A stretch of DNA of 64,000 nucleotides from NCBI RefSeq assembly GCF_009749385.1, contig NZ_WBIN01000001.1:372001-436000 (forward strand), given 5' to 3'. The DNA comes from Agromyces allii. GTDB taxonomy: Bacteria > Actinomycetota > Actinomycetes > Actinomycetales > Microbacteriaceae. Each line of letters opens with the position of its first letter. The stretch's first letter is position 1. Under the pieces are notes generated by a model, which was given only the letters and a program-made list of their open reading frames with translations, did no database searches and was not told the DNA's origin. Of the stretch, positions 17,704 through 25,978 are shown in pieces. The position numbers and the translations under genes are program-made.

Positions 17704-19521
17704 ATGACTTCAGGAGCGGATGCCGCGGGCGACCCCGACACCCGGCCCGTCGCCGCCGAGCAGCCCGCCGCGGCATCCGTCGCCCTCGAGATCGGCCCGG
17801 CGCCAGAGGGTGAGCTTTCTGCACCGGCCCGGCCGGAGGCCGAGGGCGACGCCGAAGGGGTCGCCGCTGCGTCCGGCGCCGACGCGATGCCCGACGCCGA
17901 TACCGGCGTCGACGCCGAGGTCGACGCCGACGTCGAACCCGAGCCGGCGCCCGAGCCGCGCGGCACGCGCCTCGACGACTGGTGGGCGCGCACGCTCTCG
18001 ACCCCGCGCCGCCGGGCGCTCTGGTACTGGGGCGGTCCGGCCATCGTCGTGCTGCTCGCCGCCGTCCTGCGCTTCTGGAACCTCGGGCATCCGCAGGCGA
18101 TCGTGTTCGACGAGACGTACTACGTCAAAGACGCATGGACCCTCCTGAACAACGGGTACGAGTCGACCTGGCCCGATGGCGCCGACGAGCAGTTCGCGAA
18201 CGGCGACACCGACATCTTCACCGACGACCCCGCGTACGTCGTGCACCCGCCGCTCGGCAAGTGGATGATCGCCCTCGGCATGGGGCTCGTCGGCGGCGCC
18301 GAGAGCGCGTTCTGGTGGCGGGCGACGACCGCCCTCGCGGGCACCGCGGCCGTGTTCATCCTCATGATGGTCGCGCGCAGGCTCTGGCCGTCGACGATCC
18401 TCGCGGTCATCGCCGGACTCCTCTTCGCCGTCGACGGCAACGCCATCGTGATGTCGCGCGTGGCGCTGCTCGACAACTGGGTCATGCTCTTCGCCCTGCT
18501 CGGGTTCTGGTTCGTGCTCCTCGATCGCGCCTGGGCTCGCGACCGCCTGCAGCAGGGCCTCGACGCGGCTCGCGCCTCCGGTTACGACCCGCACTACGGG
18601 CCCGCGCTCTGGGCGCGCCCGTGGGTGATCGCCGCGGGCGCCGCCTTCGGCGCGACGACCGCGGTGAAATGGTCGGGCCTGTGGTTCCTCGCGGCGTTCG
18701 GGGTGTACCTCGTGATCGTCGACACGCTCGCCAGGCGACGCGCGGGCGTGCCGTTCTGGGCGACGGCCGCGATCCTGAAGCAGGGACCGGTGACCTTCCT
18801 GCTCTACGTGCCCGTCGCGTTCGTCGTGTACCTCGCCTCGTGGACGGGCTGGCTCACGACCGACGGCGGGTACGACCGGCACTGGGCCGACGACCCTGCA
18901 AATCAGGCGTCGGGGTTCTTCTCGTGGGTTCCGCCCGTGCTGCAGAGCCTCTGGCACTACCACCAGTCGGCGTACAGCTACCACATCGGCGTGCACGCGG
19001 AGCACCCGTGGCAGTCCAACCCGCTCACGTGGCTGTTCATGATCCGGCCGACGAACATGTACTTCGCCTCGACCGACGACGGGTCGGGCGGGTGCGGCGC
19101 CGACACGTGCTGGTCGTCGATCATCGGCATCGGCAACCCGCTCATCTGGTGGGCGGCGGCCATCGCGTGCCTCTACCTCGTGTACCGGCTCGCCCGATAC
19201 CGGGAGTGGCAGACCGGACTCATCCTGCTCGGGCTCGCCGCCGGGTACCTGCCGTGGCTCATGTACCTCGACCGCACCGTCTTCCAGTTCTACTCGATCG
19301 CGTTCGAGCCGTACATGATCCTCGCGCTCACCGCGGTCGCCGGGCTCATCCTCGGCAGCCGCGACGACGTCTGGTGGCGACGAGAACGCGGCATCGCGAC
19401 CGTCGGCGTGTACCTCGTGCTCGCGGTGCTCGTCTCGGCCTTCTTCTACCCCCTCTGGACCGGCATGCCGATCACGCCCGACTTCCGGCAGCTGCACTTC
19501 TGGCTGCCGTCGTGGGGCTGA
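17704..19521 (+). CDS. pmt: Dolichyl-phosphate-mannose-protein mannosyltransferase
   Basis: Membrane GT39 enzyme, 605 aa, that O-mannosylates secreted proteins using polyprenyl-phosphate mannose as they exit through Sec. About 95 acidic, alanine-rich residues precede the first helix. The first extracytoplasmic loop carries the catalytic acidic motif FDETYYVKDAW (near 135) and a later VHPPLGKW. About ten hydrophobic helices follow. Start 17704 is supported by a -10-like TACTCT (17691-17696) 7 nt upstream, implying a leaderless transcript. Next to rsmI, as in mycobacteria. Confidence 0.92.
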   Translation: MTSGADAAGDPDTRPVAAEQPAAASVALEIGPAPEGELSAPARPEAEGDAEGVAAASGADAMPDADTGVDAEVDADVEPEPAPEPRGTRLDDWWARTLSTPRRRALWYWGGPAIVVLLAAVLRFWNLGHPQAIVFDETYYVKDAWTLLNNGYESTWPDGADEQFANGDTDIFTDDPAYVVHPPLGKWMIALGMGLVGGAESAFWWRATTALAGTAAVFILMMVARRLWPSTILAVIAGLLFAVDGNAIVMSRVALLDNWVMLFALLGFWFVLLDRAWARDRLQQGLDAARASGYDPHYGPALWARPWVIAAGAAFGATTAVKWSGLWFLAAFGVYLVIVDTLARRRAGVPFWATAAILKQGPVTFLLYVPVAFVVYLASWTGWLTTDGGYDRHWADDPANQASGFFSWVPPVLQSLWHYHQSAYSYHIGVHAEHPWQSNPLTWLFMIRPTNMYFASTDDGSGGCGADTCWSSIIGIGNPLIWWAAAIACLYLVYRLARYREWQTGLILLGLAAGYLPWLMYLDRTVFQFYSIAFEPYMILALTAVAGLILGSRDDVWWRRERGIATVGVYLVLAVLVSAFFYPLWTGMPITPDFRQLHFWLPSWG

Positions 19522-19522
19522 C

Positions 19523-19540
19523 CCCGCTCCGCTGAGCGGG
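19523..19540 (+). terminator. Hairpin after pmt
   Basis: CCCGCTC-cgct-GAGCGGG forms a 7-bp stem with a tetraloop two bases after the pmt stop. There is no T-run. It separates pmt from the promoter of the next gene. Confidence 0.5.
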
Positions 19541-19587
19541 TGCCGAGCCCGATCGGCGCACCCGCGGGGCTCGGCTAGCCTGTTCTG

Positions 19588-20568
19588 ATGCGCGAACGGA
19601 TGCCGGGGCTCGCGGTCGCGGCCTCCGCGGCCGTCATCGCGTGGCTCGTGCACCTCGCGCTGCCCGGCCTGCCGCTGCTCACGGGCGCGGTCGCGCTCGG
19701 CATCGTCGTGGGCCAGGTGCCCGCGGTGCAGCGTCGTCTCGACGGAGCGCTCGCACCGGGTCTGCGCACCGCGTCGCGCAGCCTGCTTCGCGCGGGCATC
19801 GTGCTGCTCGGCCTGAAGCTGAGCCTCGTCGACATCGCGAACCTCGGCTGGGTGACGATCGCCACGACGGTCGCCGTCGTGCTGCTGACGTTCGTCGGCA
19901 CCATCGGGCTCGGGCGCGCGCTCGGACTGCCCGGGCACCAGCCCCTGCTCGTCGCGAGCGGCTTCGCGATCTGCGGCGCCTCGGCGATCGGCGCGATGGG
20001 CTCGACCGTGCGAGCGCGCGCCGAGGATCAGGCGGTGCCCGTGGCGCTCGTGACGCTGTGCGGGACGCTCGCCATCGCCGTGCTGCCCGCGCTGTGGCAT
20101 CCGCTCGGCCTGTCGAACGTGGAGTTCGGCCACTGGGTGGGCGCCGGCGTGCACGACGTCGGCCAGGTCGTCGCGACCGCGCAGCTCGGCGGCCCGGCCG
20201 CGCTCGCGATCGCGGTCGTCGTGAAGCTCACGCGCGTGCTGCTGCTCGCGCCGATGGTCGCCGTCACGGCCGCGGTCGAACGCCGCAGGCACGTCGCCGC
20301 AGACGGACCGCGCCCGCCGATCGTGCCGCTGTTCATCGCCGGGTTCCTCGTGATGGTGCTCATCGCGTCGTTCGTGCCGGTGCCCGCCCCCGTGCTCGAC
20401 GCGGCGGATCTCGTGCAGACCGCGCTGCTCGCCATGGCGCTGTTCGCGCTCGGCGCGTCGATCCGGTTCGCCGACCTCGCCGCCACGGGGTGGCGGGCGC
20501 TCGTCGTCGGCCTCACGTCGTGGGCGCTCGTCGCGACCCTCGCCTACGGCGCGGTGCTGCTCGGCTGA
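19588..20568 (+). CDS. YeiH/UPF0324 family putative sulfate exporter
   Basis: Polytopic membrane protein of 326 aa with about ten hydrophobic helices. The segment VASGFAICGASAIGAMGS near residue 125 and GHWVGAGVHDVGQVVATA near 190 are family hallmarks. Transport of sulfate or related sulfonate products is proposed for the family but weakly supported. The promoter looks leaderless: TAGCCT (19576-19581) ends 6 nt before the ATG. Confidence 0.85.
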   Translation: MRERMPGLAVAASAAVIAWLVHLALPGLPLLTGAVALGIVVGQVPAVQRRLDGALAPGLRTASRSLLRAGIVLLGLKLSLVDIANLGWVTIATTVAVVLLTFVGTIGLGRALGLPGHQPLLVASGFAICGASAIGAMGSTVRARAEDQAVPVALVTLCGTLAIAVLPALWHPLGLSNVEFGHWVGAGVHDVGQVVATAQLGGPAALAIAVVVKLTRVLLLAPMVAVTAAVERRRHVAADGPRPPIVPLFIAGFLVMVLIASFVPVPAPVLDAADLVQTALLAMALFALGASIRFADLAATGWRALVVGLTSWALVATLAYGAVLLG

Positions 20569-20646
20569 TCCAGTTCGCCCGCGTTCACCGCCCGCGCCCT
20601 CCTCTGTCCATCCTTCGCAGCCCGCCGACTCTCCGGATCCGACAAG

Positions 20647-20680
20647 GCCAGTTCCGCCTCATCGATGAGGCGGAACTGGC
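20647..20680. repeat. Perfect 34-nt palindrome (repeat family 1, copy A)
   Basis: Two 15-nt arms, GCCAGTTCCGCCTCA and its exact complement, flank TCGA. It sits between the converging ends of the YeiH and alcohol dehydrogenase genes, so it may act as a bidirectional terminator. A related element with a compensatory base-pair change is at 50345-50374. Confidence 0.75.
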
Positions 20681-20822
20681 ATATCGAATTCGTCGGGACG
20701 AGTACTCGACGAGGAACCGTTCGAGGTCTTGGCCGAGACGCGCGTCGGCCCGTGGTTCGCTGAAAACCCTGAGCCCGACTCCGACGACTCGCGAGTCGAG
20801 TAGACGCGCGACATCTGCCGGC

Positions 20823-21875
20823 TCAGCGCGCCGAGAGCACGAGCTTGCCGCGGATCTCGCCGGCCAGGTAGGCGCGCACCGCGCTCTGGACGTCGGCGAG
20901 CGGCACGATCCGGTCGATCATCGGGCGGATGCGGCCGTCGGCGAGCAGCGCCACGAGCGCCTCGAGGTCTTCGGCGCTGCGGGCTGCGGCGAGCGGCTTC
21001 AGCGACGCGTGCATGAACGGCCCGCGCAGCATCGCCCCGAGCAGCCGCGGGATCGGCCCGAGCAGCCCGTCGCCGCCTCCCGCCGAGAGCACCACGGTGC
21101 CGCCGCGCCGCGCGAGCCGGGCCAGGCGACTCAGCGACTGGGCTCCCGCGAGGTCGAACACGGCGTCGTACGCACCGTCGGGCTCGGCCTCAGCCCACGG
21201 CGAGGCATAGTCGAGCACGCGGTCGGCGCCGAGCGCGCGCACGTGGTCGCCCTTCGCAGCGCTGGCGACGCCCACGACCTCCCATCCGGCGAGGGCGGCG
21301 AGCTGCACCGCGAATCCGCCGACGCCGCCAGAGGCGCCGATGACGAGCAGGCGCGGGCGCTCGCCCGACGCGGCGACCGGCTGCGCGGGATCGATGCCCG
21401 CGAGCCGCAGGCCCTGCAGGGCGGTGCCGGCCGAGACCGGCAGCGTCGCGGCATCCGCGAACCCGACGGCGTCGGGCACACGCACCGCGAACCGGGCGGG
21501 CAGCGCGGCGTACTCGGCCCAGCCGCCCTGCGACACCTCGCCGCAGACGCGGTCGCCTACGGCGAACCCGGTCACCGACGAGCCGACCGCCGCGACCGTG
21601 CCGGCGATGTCGCGGCCGACCGTCGGCACGCGGGGCCTCCGGAGTCCGAAGATCGCCCGCATGAGCTTCGGCTCGCCGCGCATGACCCGCACGTCGCCCG
21701 AGGCGACGTCGACGGCGTGCACGGCGACGAGCACCTCGTCGGCCTTCGGCACGGGTGCCGTGACGGTCTCGAGTGCGAGCACCTCAGGGCCGCCGTAGCG
21801 GCGTTGAGCGACCGCCCGCATGGCGGTCGTGGTGGGCCGCCCGGCGGCCTGCGTGTCTGACTTCGTCTCGTTCAT
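20823..21875 (-). CDS. NAD(P)-dependent alcohol dehydrogenase, MDR family
   Basis: A 350-aa medium-chain reductase. The N-terminal RRYGGPEVLALETV and VGRDIAGTVAAVG mark the quinone/zeta-crystallin-like branch, and the Rossmann loop is VIGASGGVGGFAVQLAAL near residue 175. No structural-zinc cysteine cluster is seen. It is last in a three-gene operon behind the HTH regulator (6-nt gap), so it is probably controlled by that regulator. Substrate unknown. Confidence 0.87.
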   Translation of the reverse strand: MNETKSDTQAAGRPTTTAMRAVAQRRYGGPEVLALETVTAPVPKADEVLVAVHAVDVASGDVRVMRGEPKLMRAIFGLRRPRVPTVGRDIAGTVAAVGSSVTGFAVGDRVCGEVSQGGWAEYAALPARFAVRVPDAVGFADAATLPVSAGTALQGLRLAGIDPAQPVAASGERPRLLVIGASGGVGGFAVQLAALAGWEVVGVASAAKGDHVRALGADRVLDYASPWAEAEPDGAYDAVFDLAGAQSLSRLARLARRGGTVVLSAGGGDGLLGPIPRLLGAMLRGPFMHASLKPLAAARSAEDLEALVALLADGRIRPMIDRIVPLADVQSAVRAYLAGEIRGKLVLSAR

Positions 21876-21881
21876 GGTCGT

Positions 21882-22103
21882 TCACTCCCCCTCGGGGTAC
21901 TGGAAGACGTCGTCGAGCGGCACCCCGAAGACCCGCGCGATCTGGAAGGCCAGTTCGAGCGACGGCGAGTACCGGCCCTGCTCGATGGCGATGACGGTCT
22001 GGCGGGTGACCCCGATGCGACCGGCGAGGTCGGCCTGGGTCATCTCGCCATGGGCGAACCGCAGTCCGCGGATGGCGTTGGTCACGCGCGTGGGCTTCAC
22101 CAT
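21882..22103 (-). CDS. Small XRE-type helix-turn-helix repressor
   Basis: A 73-aa Cro/CI-like DNA-binding protein. The helix-turn-helix reads MTQADLAGRIGVTRQTVIAIE, followed by the family tail GRYSPSLELAFQIARVFGVPLDDVFQ. ATG 22103 overlaps the end of the upstream membrane-protein gene by 7 nt. It probably binds the two similar inverted repeats in the operon promoter (22546-22565 and 22593-22610), which would be autoregulation. Confidence 0.9.
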   Translation of the reverse strand: MVKPTRVTNAIRGLRFAHGEMTQADLAGRIGVTRQTVIAIEQGRYSPSLELAFQIARVFGVPLDDVFQYPEGE

Positions 22104-22528
22104 TCCTGGAACCCCCCGGTGCGGTAGGCCGCCAGTTTGGTGAGGCTCGCGAGGATGCCGCTGATCACGAAGCAGAGGTACACCGCGTTGGCGATCCAGA
22201 ACCAGTCGACCTCGAACCAGGCCAGGATCAGGGCGGCCAGCGCGCCGATGACGACGAACGAGTTGCCGACGCGATCGCCGGTGCGCTCGATCTCGCGGTC
22301 GCGCTGGTCTGCGCGGTACGTCTCGCTGGGCGCGACGATCTCGATGAGGATGCGCGAGACGATGCCCGCGACGATCGCGCCGCCGATGGTCCACACCATC
22401 GGCCACACGTAGTCGACGTCGGGGATCGGCGTGCCCACGAGCCGCGGGAACATGATGCCCAGGTAGACCGCGTAGCCGATGACGGCGATCGCCAGGAACG
22501 ACCAGACGCCCTTCTCCTCGTACGACAT
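22097..22528 (-). CDS. Small multi-pass membrane protein
   Basis: A 143-aa protein with four hydrophobic segments (FLAIAVIGYAVYLGI, PMVWTIGGAIVAGIVS, SFVVIGALAALILAW and NAVYLCFVISGILASL) separated by a charged loop (QRDREIERTGDR). It resembles the DUF2178-like proteins often paired with small XRE repressors, but I cannot assign a function. Start 22528 (MSYEEKGVW) is preceded by AGGAG. An in-frame ATG at 22567 lies inside the operator. First gene of the operon. Confidence 0.8.
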   Translation of the reverse strand: MSYEEKGVWSFLAIAVIGYAVYLGIMFPRLVGTPIPDVDYVWPMVWTIGGAIVAGIVSRILIEIVAPSETYRADQRDREIERTGDRVGNSFVVIGALAALILAWFEVDWFWIANAVYLCFVISGILASLTKLAAYRTGGFQEW

Positions 22529-22545
22529 CGTCTTCTCCTCGATTC

Positions 22546-22610
22546 GTGTCAAGAATCCTTGACACACCGAATGTAAGACATTTCGTACGCAAGGTCAAGC
22601 ATTCTTTACA
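22546..22610 (-). promoter_or_regulatory. Promoter with two operators for membrane protein/XRE/ADH operon
   Basis: On the minus strand, -35 TTGACC (22593-22598), a 17-nt spacer, and -10 TACATT (22570-22575). A perfect palindrome GTGTCAAG-AATC-CTTGACAC (22546-22565) lies just after the -10. A degenerate copy, TGTAAAGAATGCTTGACC (22593-22610), overlaps the -35. Both fit TGTMAAGNATNCTTGACM, so a dimeric repressor could occlude both ends of the promoter. Confidence 0.8.
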
Positions 22611-22625
22611 TGCTCGAACGACGGA

Positions 22626-22659
22626 GAGCGGATGCCGGCAGCGCCGCCGACATCCGCTC
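22626..22659 (-). terminator. Terminator-like hairpin after the guanidinium exporter
   Basis: GAGCGGATG (22626-22634) pairs perfectly with CATCCGCTC (22651-22659) around a 16-nt GC-rich loop, 24 nt past the exporter stop. No T-run follows. Confidence 0.5.
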
Positions 22660-22682
22660 CGTCACCGCGCCCGCGGCGAGCG

Positions 22683-23009
22683 CTAGTGGCTGCCCGCGTC
22701 GACGAACTTCAGGCCGACGACGCAGCCGACGAGGCCGACGAGCAGCGCGAGCTTCGCCCACGAGACATCCGTGTCACCCGTGACCATGGCCCAGACGACG
22801 GTGAGGGCGGCGCCGATGCCGACCCAGACCGCGTAGGCGGTGCCGGTCGAGATGTCGCGCATGGCCCACGCGAGGCCGCCCATCGAGGCGACGAGCGCGA
22901 CGCCGAAGATGATCGACGGCCAGAGCTTCGTGAAGCCCTCGGACTTGCCGAGTGCGGTGGCCCAGACGGCCTCGAGGACACCGGACGCGATGAGAACGAT
23001 CCAAGCCAT
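22683..23009 (-). CDS. gdx: SMR-family guanidinium exporter (Gdx/SugE type)
   Basis: A 108-aa, four-helix small multidrug resistance protein; the functional unit is a dual-topology dimer. The essential glutamate is Glu13 (LIASGVLEAVW), and GKSEGFTKLWPS follows as in the SugE/Gdx branch. The protein would export guanidinium in exchange for protons. Annotation pipelines often call this a quaternary ammonium pump, but the guanidine-III riboswitch directly upstream argues for guanidinium. Confidence 0.92.
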   Translation of the reverse strand: MAWIVLIASGVLEAVWATALGKSEGFTKLWPSIIFGVALVASMGGLAWAMRDISTGTAYAVWVGIGAALTVVWAMVTGDTDVSWAKLALLVGLVGCVVGLKFVDAGSH

Positions 23010-23024
23010 GACTGCTCAACTCCT

Positions 23025-23068
23025 GAGCCAGTCTTGTCGCGTTCCGGGTACTGGGTGCCCTCGTCCGG
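23025..23068 (-). ncRNA. Guanidine-III riboswitch
   Basis: On the minus strand the leader reads CCGGACGAGG, then CCAGTACCCGG, then GACAAGACTGGCTC. These match the conserved blocks of the guanidine-III (ykkC-III) class: CCGGACGAGG, GUACCCGG and GACAAGAC. CCGG/CCGG can form P1 and CCAG/CTGG can form the second, pseudoknotted helix. Just downstream, GCTCA-GGAGT-TGAGC places the Shine-Dalgarno GGAG in a hairpin loop before the exporter ATG, suggesting translational control. Confidence 0.88.
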
Positions 23069-23160
23069 ATGCCGCAGTGCGCGGCGTTCCCGAAAGACTA
23101 CCGGGGCATCCTGCTCAAACCCTGTGCAGTCGAGTGCGCAGGCGCGGCCAGATGCCCGGT

Positions 23161-23457
23161 TCAGGCGTGCGCGACCTCGGCGAAGTGCTCGACCACCGGG
23201 AAGGGCTCGTAGAAGCGGTGCAGCAGCGCCCGCCACCGCTCGTACTCGGGCGAACCTCGGAACCCGACCTCATGCGCCTCGACGCTCTGCCAGTGCACGA
23301 GCAGCAGGTAGGTCGACGGTGACTCGATGCCCCGCGAGAGTGTCAGGTCGACGAATCCGGGCATCGCGGCGATGATGTGGCGGGCCTCGTCGAACGCGGC
23401 CTCGAACTCCCCCTCGAGACCGGGCATCACGGGCAGCAGCGCATGTTCGAGGATCAT
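23161..23457 (-). CDS. Antibiotic biosynthesis monooxygenase (ABM) domain protein
   Basis: A 98-aa dimeric ferredoxin-like fold protein. The pattern LEHALLPVMPGLEGEFEAAF, MPGFVDLTLSRGIESPSTYLLLVHW, then VGFRGSPEYERWR is characteristic of ABM domains. Start 23457 is chosen over an in-frame upstream codon at 23484 because a -10-like TACGCT (complement of 23464-23469) ends 6 nt before it. Substrate unknown; such proteins range from quinone oxygenases to stress proteins. Confidence 0.82.
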   Translation of the reverse strand: MILEHALLPVMPGLEGEFEAAFDEARHIIAAMPGFVDLTLSRGIESPSTYLLLVHWQSVEAHEVGFRGSPEYERWRALLHRFYEPFPVVEHFAEVAHA

Positions 23458-23620
23458 CGGGCCAGCGTAGCCGTCGCCTCGCACGCGGCGCCCGACGGCC
23501 GCACCTCCGCCCCTCCGCCCCTCCCGGGCGACGCATCCGATGGACGCCGCGACGGCGCGGGTCTAGCATCGGCCTCGTCCGCACCGCCGTCGAGGACGAC
23601 GGACCATCGGGGAGGTCGCC

Positions 23621-24553
23621 ATGGACACGTCATCGAACACGCCGTCGTACGCCGAGCTCGACGCGATCATCGATCGGATCGGCGAGGCGAAGGCTCCGCC
23701 CGCAGGGGCGTCGGCGAAGGACGCGGAGGAGCGCTTCGAGGCCGCACGGAAGAACGCCGGACTCGCCCGCGCCCTGCTCGCCGACGGCGCCGTCGATGCC
23801 GATGGGCTCGACGCGCTCGCCGAGCAGCGCTCCGACGAACGGCGCAAGCGCGTCGTCGCCGGCCATCGGAGGGCCGTCGACGCGTCGGCCCGCAACTGGG
23901 AGCAGCTGACCGGGCTGACGCCGGCCCTGCCGGTGGATCCCGGCTCCACCAACGTCATCATCGACCGTCCGACGTTCATCCGGTCGTTCGCCGGCGCGGG
24001 GGCGGTCGTCGATTCCGAGATCGGGTCGCTCGACAGCTGGGCGCGCTACCGATTCGATGCATCGACCGGCAGTTCGTTCGCCGAGACGGGCGCCGGTCGG
24101 CTGAGCTTCTTCACGCTCTGGCAGAACCCGCGCAACGCCCAGACGCTCGTGAACGCGGGGGCCCGTCTCGTCGTGAACGCCCGGGTCTCCGCCGATGCCG
24201 ACTGGAACGGCGTCGCCGCCTGGTTCATCACCGGGTCGGAGGCGCGGGCCACGGTTCGCGCCCGCACGACCGTGTGGTCGGTCGCGAACTCGGCCGTGAA
24301 CGGCATCGTGCACGACGAGATCCTCGCCGACGTCGGCGCGGCCGGGGGCTTCTTCGGCGACGACGACGCGACGACGATCGCGTTCAACGAGTTCCTCGTC
24401 GCGAGCGCCTTCCCGGTCGGCGCGCGCGAGTTCATCCTGGTCGAGGTCGAGCTGCTGACCGAGTTCGTCGTCGAGAACGGGTCGGTCTCGCTCGACGCCG
24501 AGAGCGGCGAGTTCCGCATCTCGGTGCCGCACCTGATCTTCACGCTCACCTGA
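23621..24553 (+). CDS. Hypothetical protein, 310 aa, no recognised domain
   Basis: The first 110 residues are alpha-helical and charged (AKDAEERFEAARKNAG, EQRSDERRKRVVAGHRRAVD). The rest looks beta-rich (SSFAETGAGRLSFFTLWQ, ARLVVNARVSADADWNGVAAW, REFILVEVELLTEFVV). There is no signal peptide or membrane helix. It has good coding character and a clear GGGGAGG before the ATG, and a -10-like TAGCAT near 23563. It is single-gene, flanked by unrelated genes. I cannot assign a function. Confidence 0.8.
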   Translation: MDTSSNTPSYAELDAIIDRIGEAKAPPAGASAKDAEERFEAARKNAGLARALLADGAVDADGLDALAEQRSDERRKRVVAGHRRAVDASARNWEQLTGLTPALPVDPGSTNVIIDRPTFIRSFAGAGAVVDSEIGSLDSWARYRFDASTGSSFAETGAGRLSFFTLWQNPRNAQTLVNAGARLVVNARVSADADWNGVAAWFITGSEARATVRARTTVWSVANSAVNGIVHDEILADVGAAGGFFGDDDATTIAFNEFLVASAFPVGAREFILVEVELLTEFVVENGSVSLDAESGEFRISVPHLIFTLT

Positions 24554-24682
24554 GGCGGCGAGCCGGGCCGCCGACTCGAGCGCGAGGCGTCGCGCCGCGG
24601 CATCCGAGACATCCTCGCGGTCTGATTGCTCTGCATTACGGATGCCGGCGGCGGGCGCCCGCGGCATGACTACCGTTGCCGT

Positions 24683-25978
24683 ATGGCAGACCGCGAATAC
24701 GGCTTCAAGACCCGCGCCATCCATGCGGGCAACATCCCCGATCAGGTGACGGGCGCTCGCGCCCTCCCGATCTACCAGTCGAGTGCGTTCGTCTTCGACG
24801 ACACCGCAGATGCCGCGGCGCGCTTCGCGCTGCAGAAGTACGGCAACATCTACTCGCGCCTCGCGAACCCGACGGTCGCGAGCTTCGAGGAGCGCGTCGC
24901 GAGCCTCGAGGGCGGACTCGGCGCCGTCGCCACCGCCTCGGGCCTGGCCGCGCAGTACATCACGTTCGCGAGCCTCGCGGGCTCCGGCGACCACATCGTC
25001 GCCTCGGCCAACCTCTACGGCGGCTCGATCACCCAGCTCGACGTCACGCTCCGCCGCTTCGGCATCGACACGACGTTCGTGCGCTCCTCCGACCCGGCCG
25101 ACTACGCGGCCGCGATCACCGACAAGACGAAGGCGCTCTTCGTCGAGACGATCGCGAACCCGTCGGGCGAGATCGCCGACCTCGAGGGCCTCGCCGACGT
25201 GGCGCACGCCCACGGCATCCCGTTCATCGTCGACTCGACCATCGCCACCCCGTACCTCAACCGCCCGATCGAGTGGGGCGCCGACATCGTCACCCACTCG
25301 GCGACGAAGTTCCTCGGCGGGCACGGCACGACCCTCGGCGGCGTCGTCGTCGAGTCGGGTCGCTTCCACTGGCACTCCGAGAAGTTCCCGCTCTTCGGCC
25401 AGCCCGTGCCGAGCTACGGCGGACTCGAGTGGTCGGGCAACTTCGGCGAGTACGCCTTCCTCACGCGCCTCCGCGCAGAGCAGCTGCGCGACATCGGCCC
25501 CGCGCTCGCACCGCACTCGGCGTTCCTGCTCGCGCAGGGCGTCGAGACGCTGCCGTACCGCATCCAGGCCCACATCGACAACGCCCGTGCGGTCGCCGAG
25601 TGGCTCGAGGCCGACTCGCGCATCGAGAACGTCTGGTGGGCGGGCCTGCCGAACCACCCGCACCACGACCGCGCGCAGAAGTACCTGCCCAAGGGTGCGG
25701 GCTCCGTGTTCAGCTTCGAGGTCAAGGGCGGCCGCGCCGTCGGCCAGAAGCTCATCGAGTCGGTCAACCTCGCCTCGCACCTCGCGAACATCGGCGACGC
25801 GAAGACGCTCATCATCCACCCGGCGTCGACGACGCACGCGCAGCTGACCGAGCAGCAGCTCGTCGACGCGGGCGTGCTTCCGGGCGTCGTGCGGATTAGC
25901 GTGGGCATCGAAGACGTTGAAGACATCATCGACGACCTCGACCAGGCCCTCACGGCCGCGACTGGAGCAGCACGATGA
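24683..25978 (+). CDS. O-acetylhomoserine (thiol)-lyase / O-acetylserine sulfhydrylase
   Basis: PLP-dependent Cys/Met metabolism enzyme, 431 aa, that makes homocysteine from O-acetylhomoserine and sulfide. The N-terminus GFKTRAIHAGNIPDQVTGAR and the PLP-lysine motif THSATKFLGGHGT (near 213) are typical, as is the Arg-binding C-terminus VRISVGIEDVEDIIDDLDQAL. The transcript looks leaderless: TACCGT (24671-24676) ends 6 nt before the ATG. It overlaps the next gene by 4 nt. Confidence 0.94.
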   Translation: MADREYGFKTRAIHAGNIPDQVTGARALPIYQSSAFVFDDTADAAARFALQKYGNIYSRLANPTVASFEERVASLEGGLGAVATASGLAAQYITFASLAGSGDHIVASANLYGGSITQLDVTLRRFGIDTTFVRSSDPADYAAAITDKTKALFVETIANPSGEIADLEGLADVAHAHGIPFIVDSTIATPYLNRPIEWGADIVTHSATKFLGGHGTTLGGVVVESGRFHWHSEKFPLFGQPVPSYGGLEWSGNFGEYAFLTRLRAEQLRDIGPALAPHSAFLLAQGVETLPYRIQAHIDNARAVAEWLEADSRIENVWWAGLPNHPHHDRAQKYLPKGAGSVFSFEVKGGRAVGQKLIESVNLASHLANIGDAKTLIIHPASTTHAQLTEQQLVDAGVLPGVVRISVGIEDVEDIIDDLDQALTAATGAAR

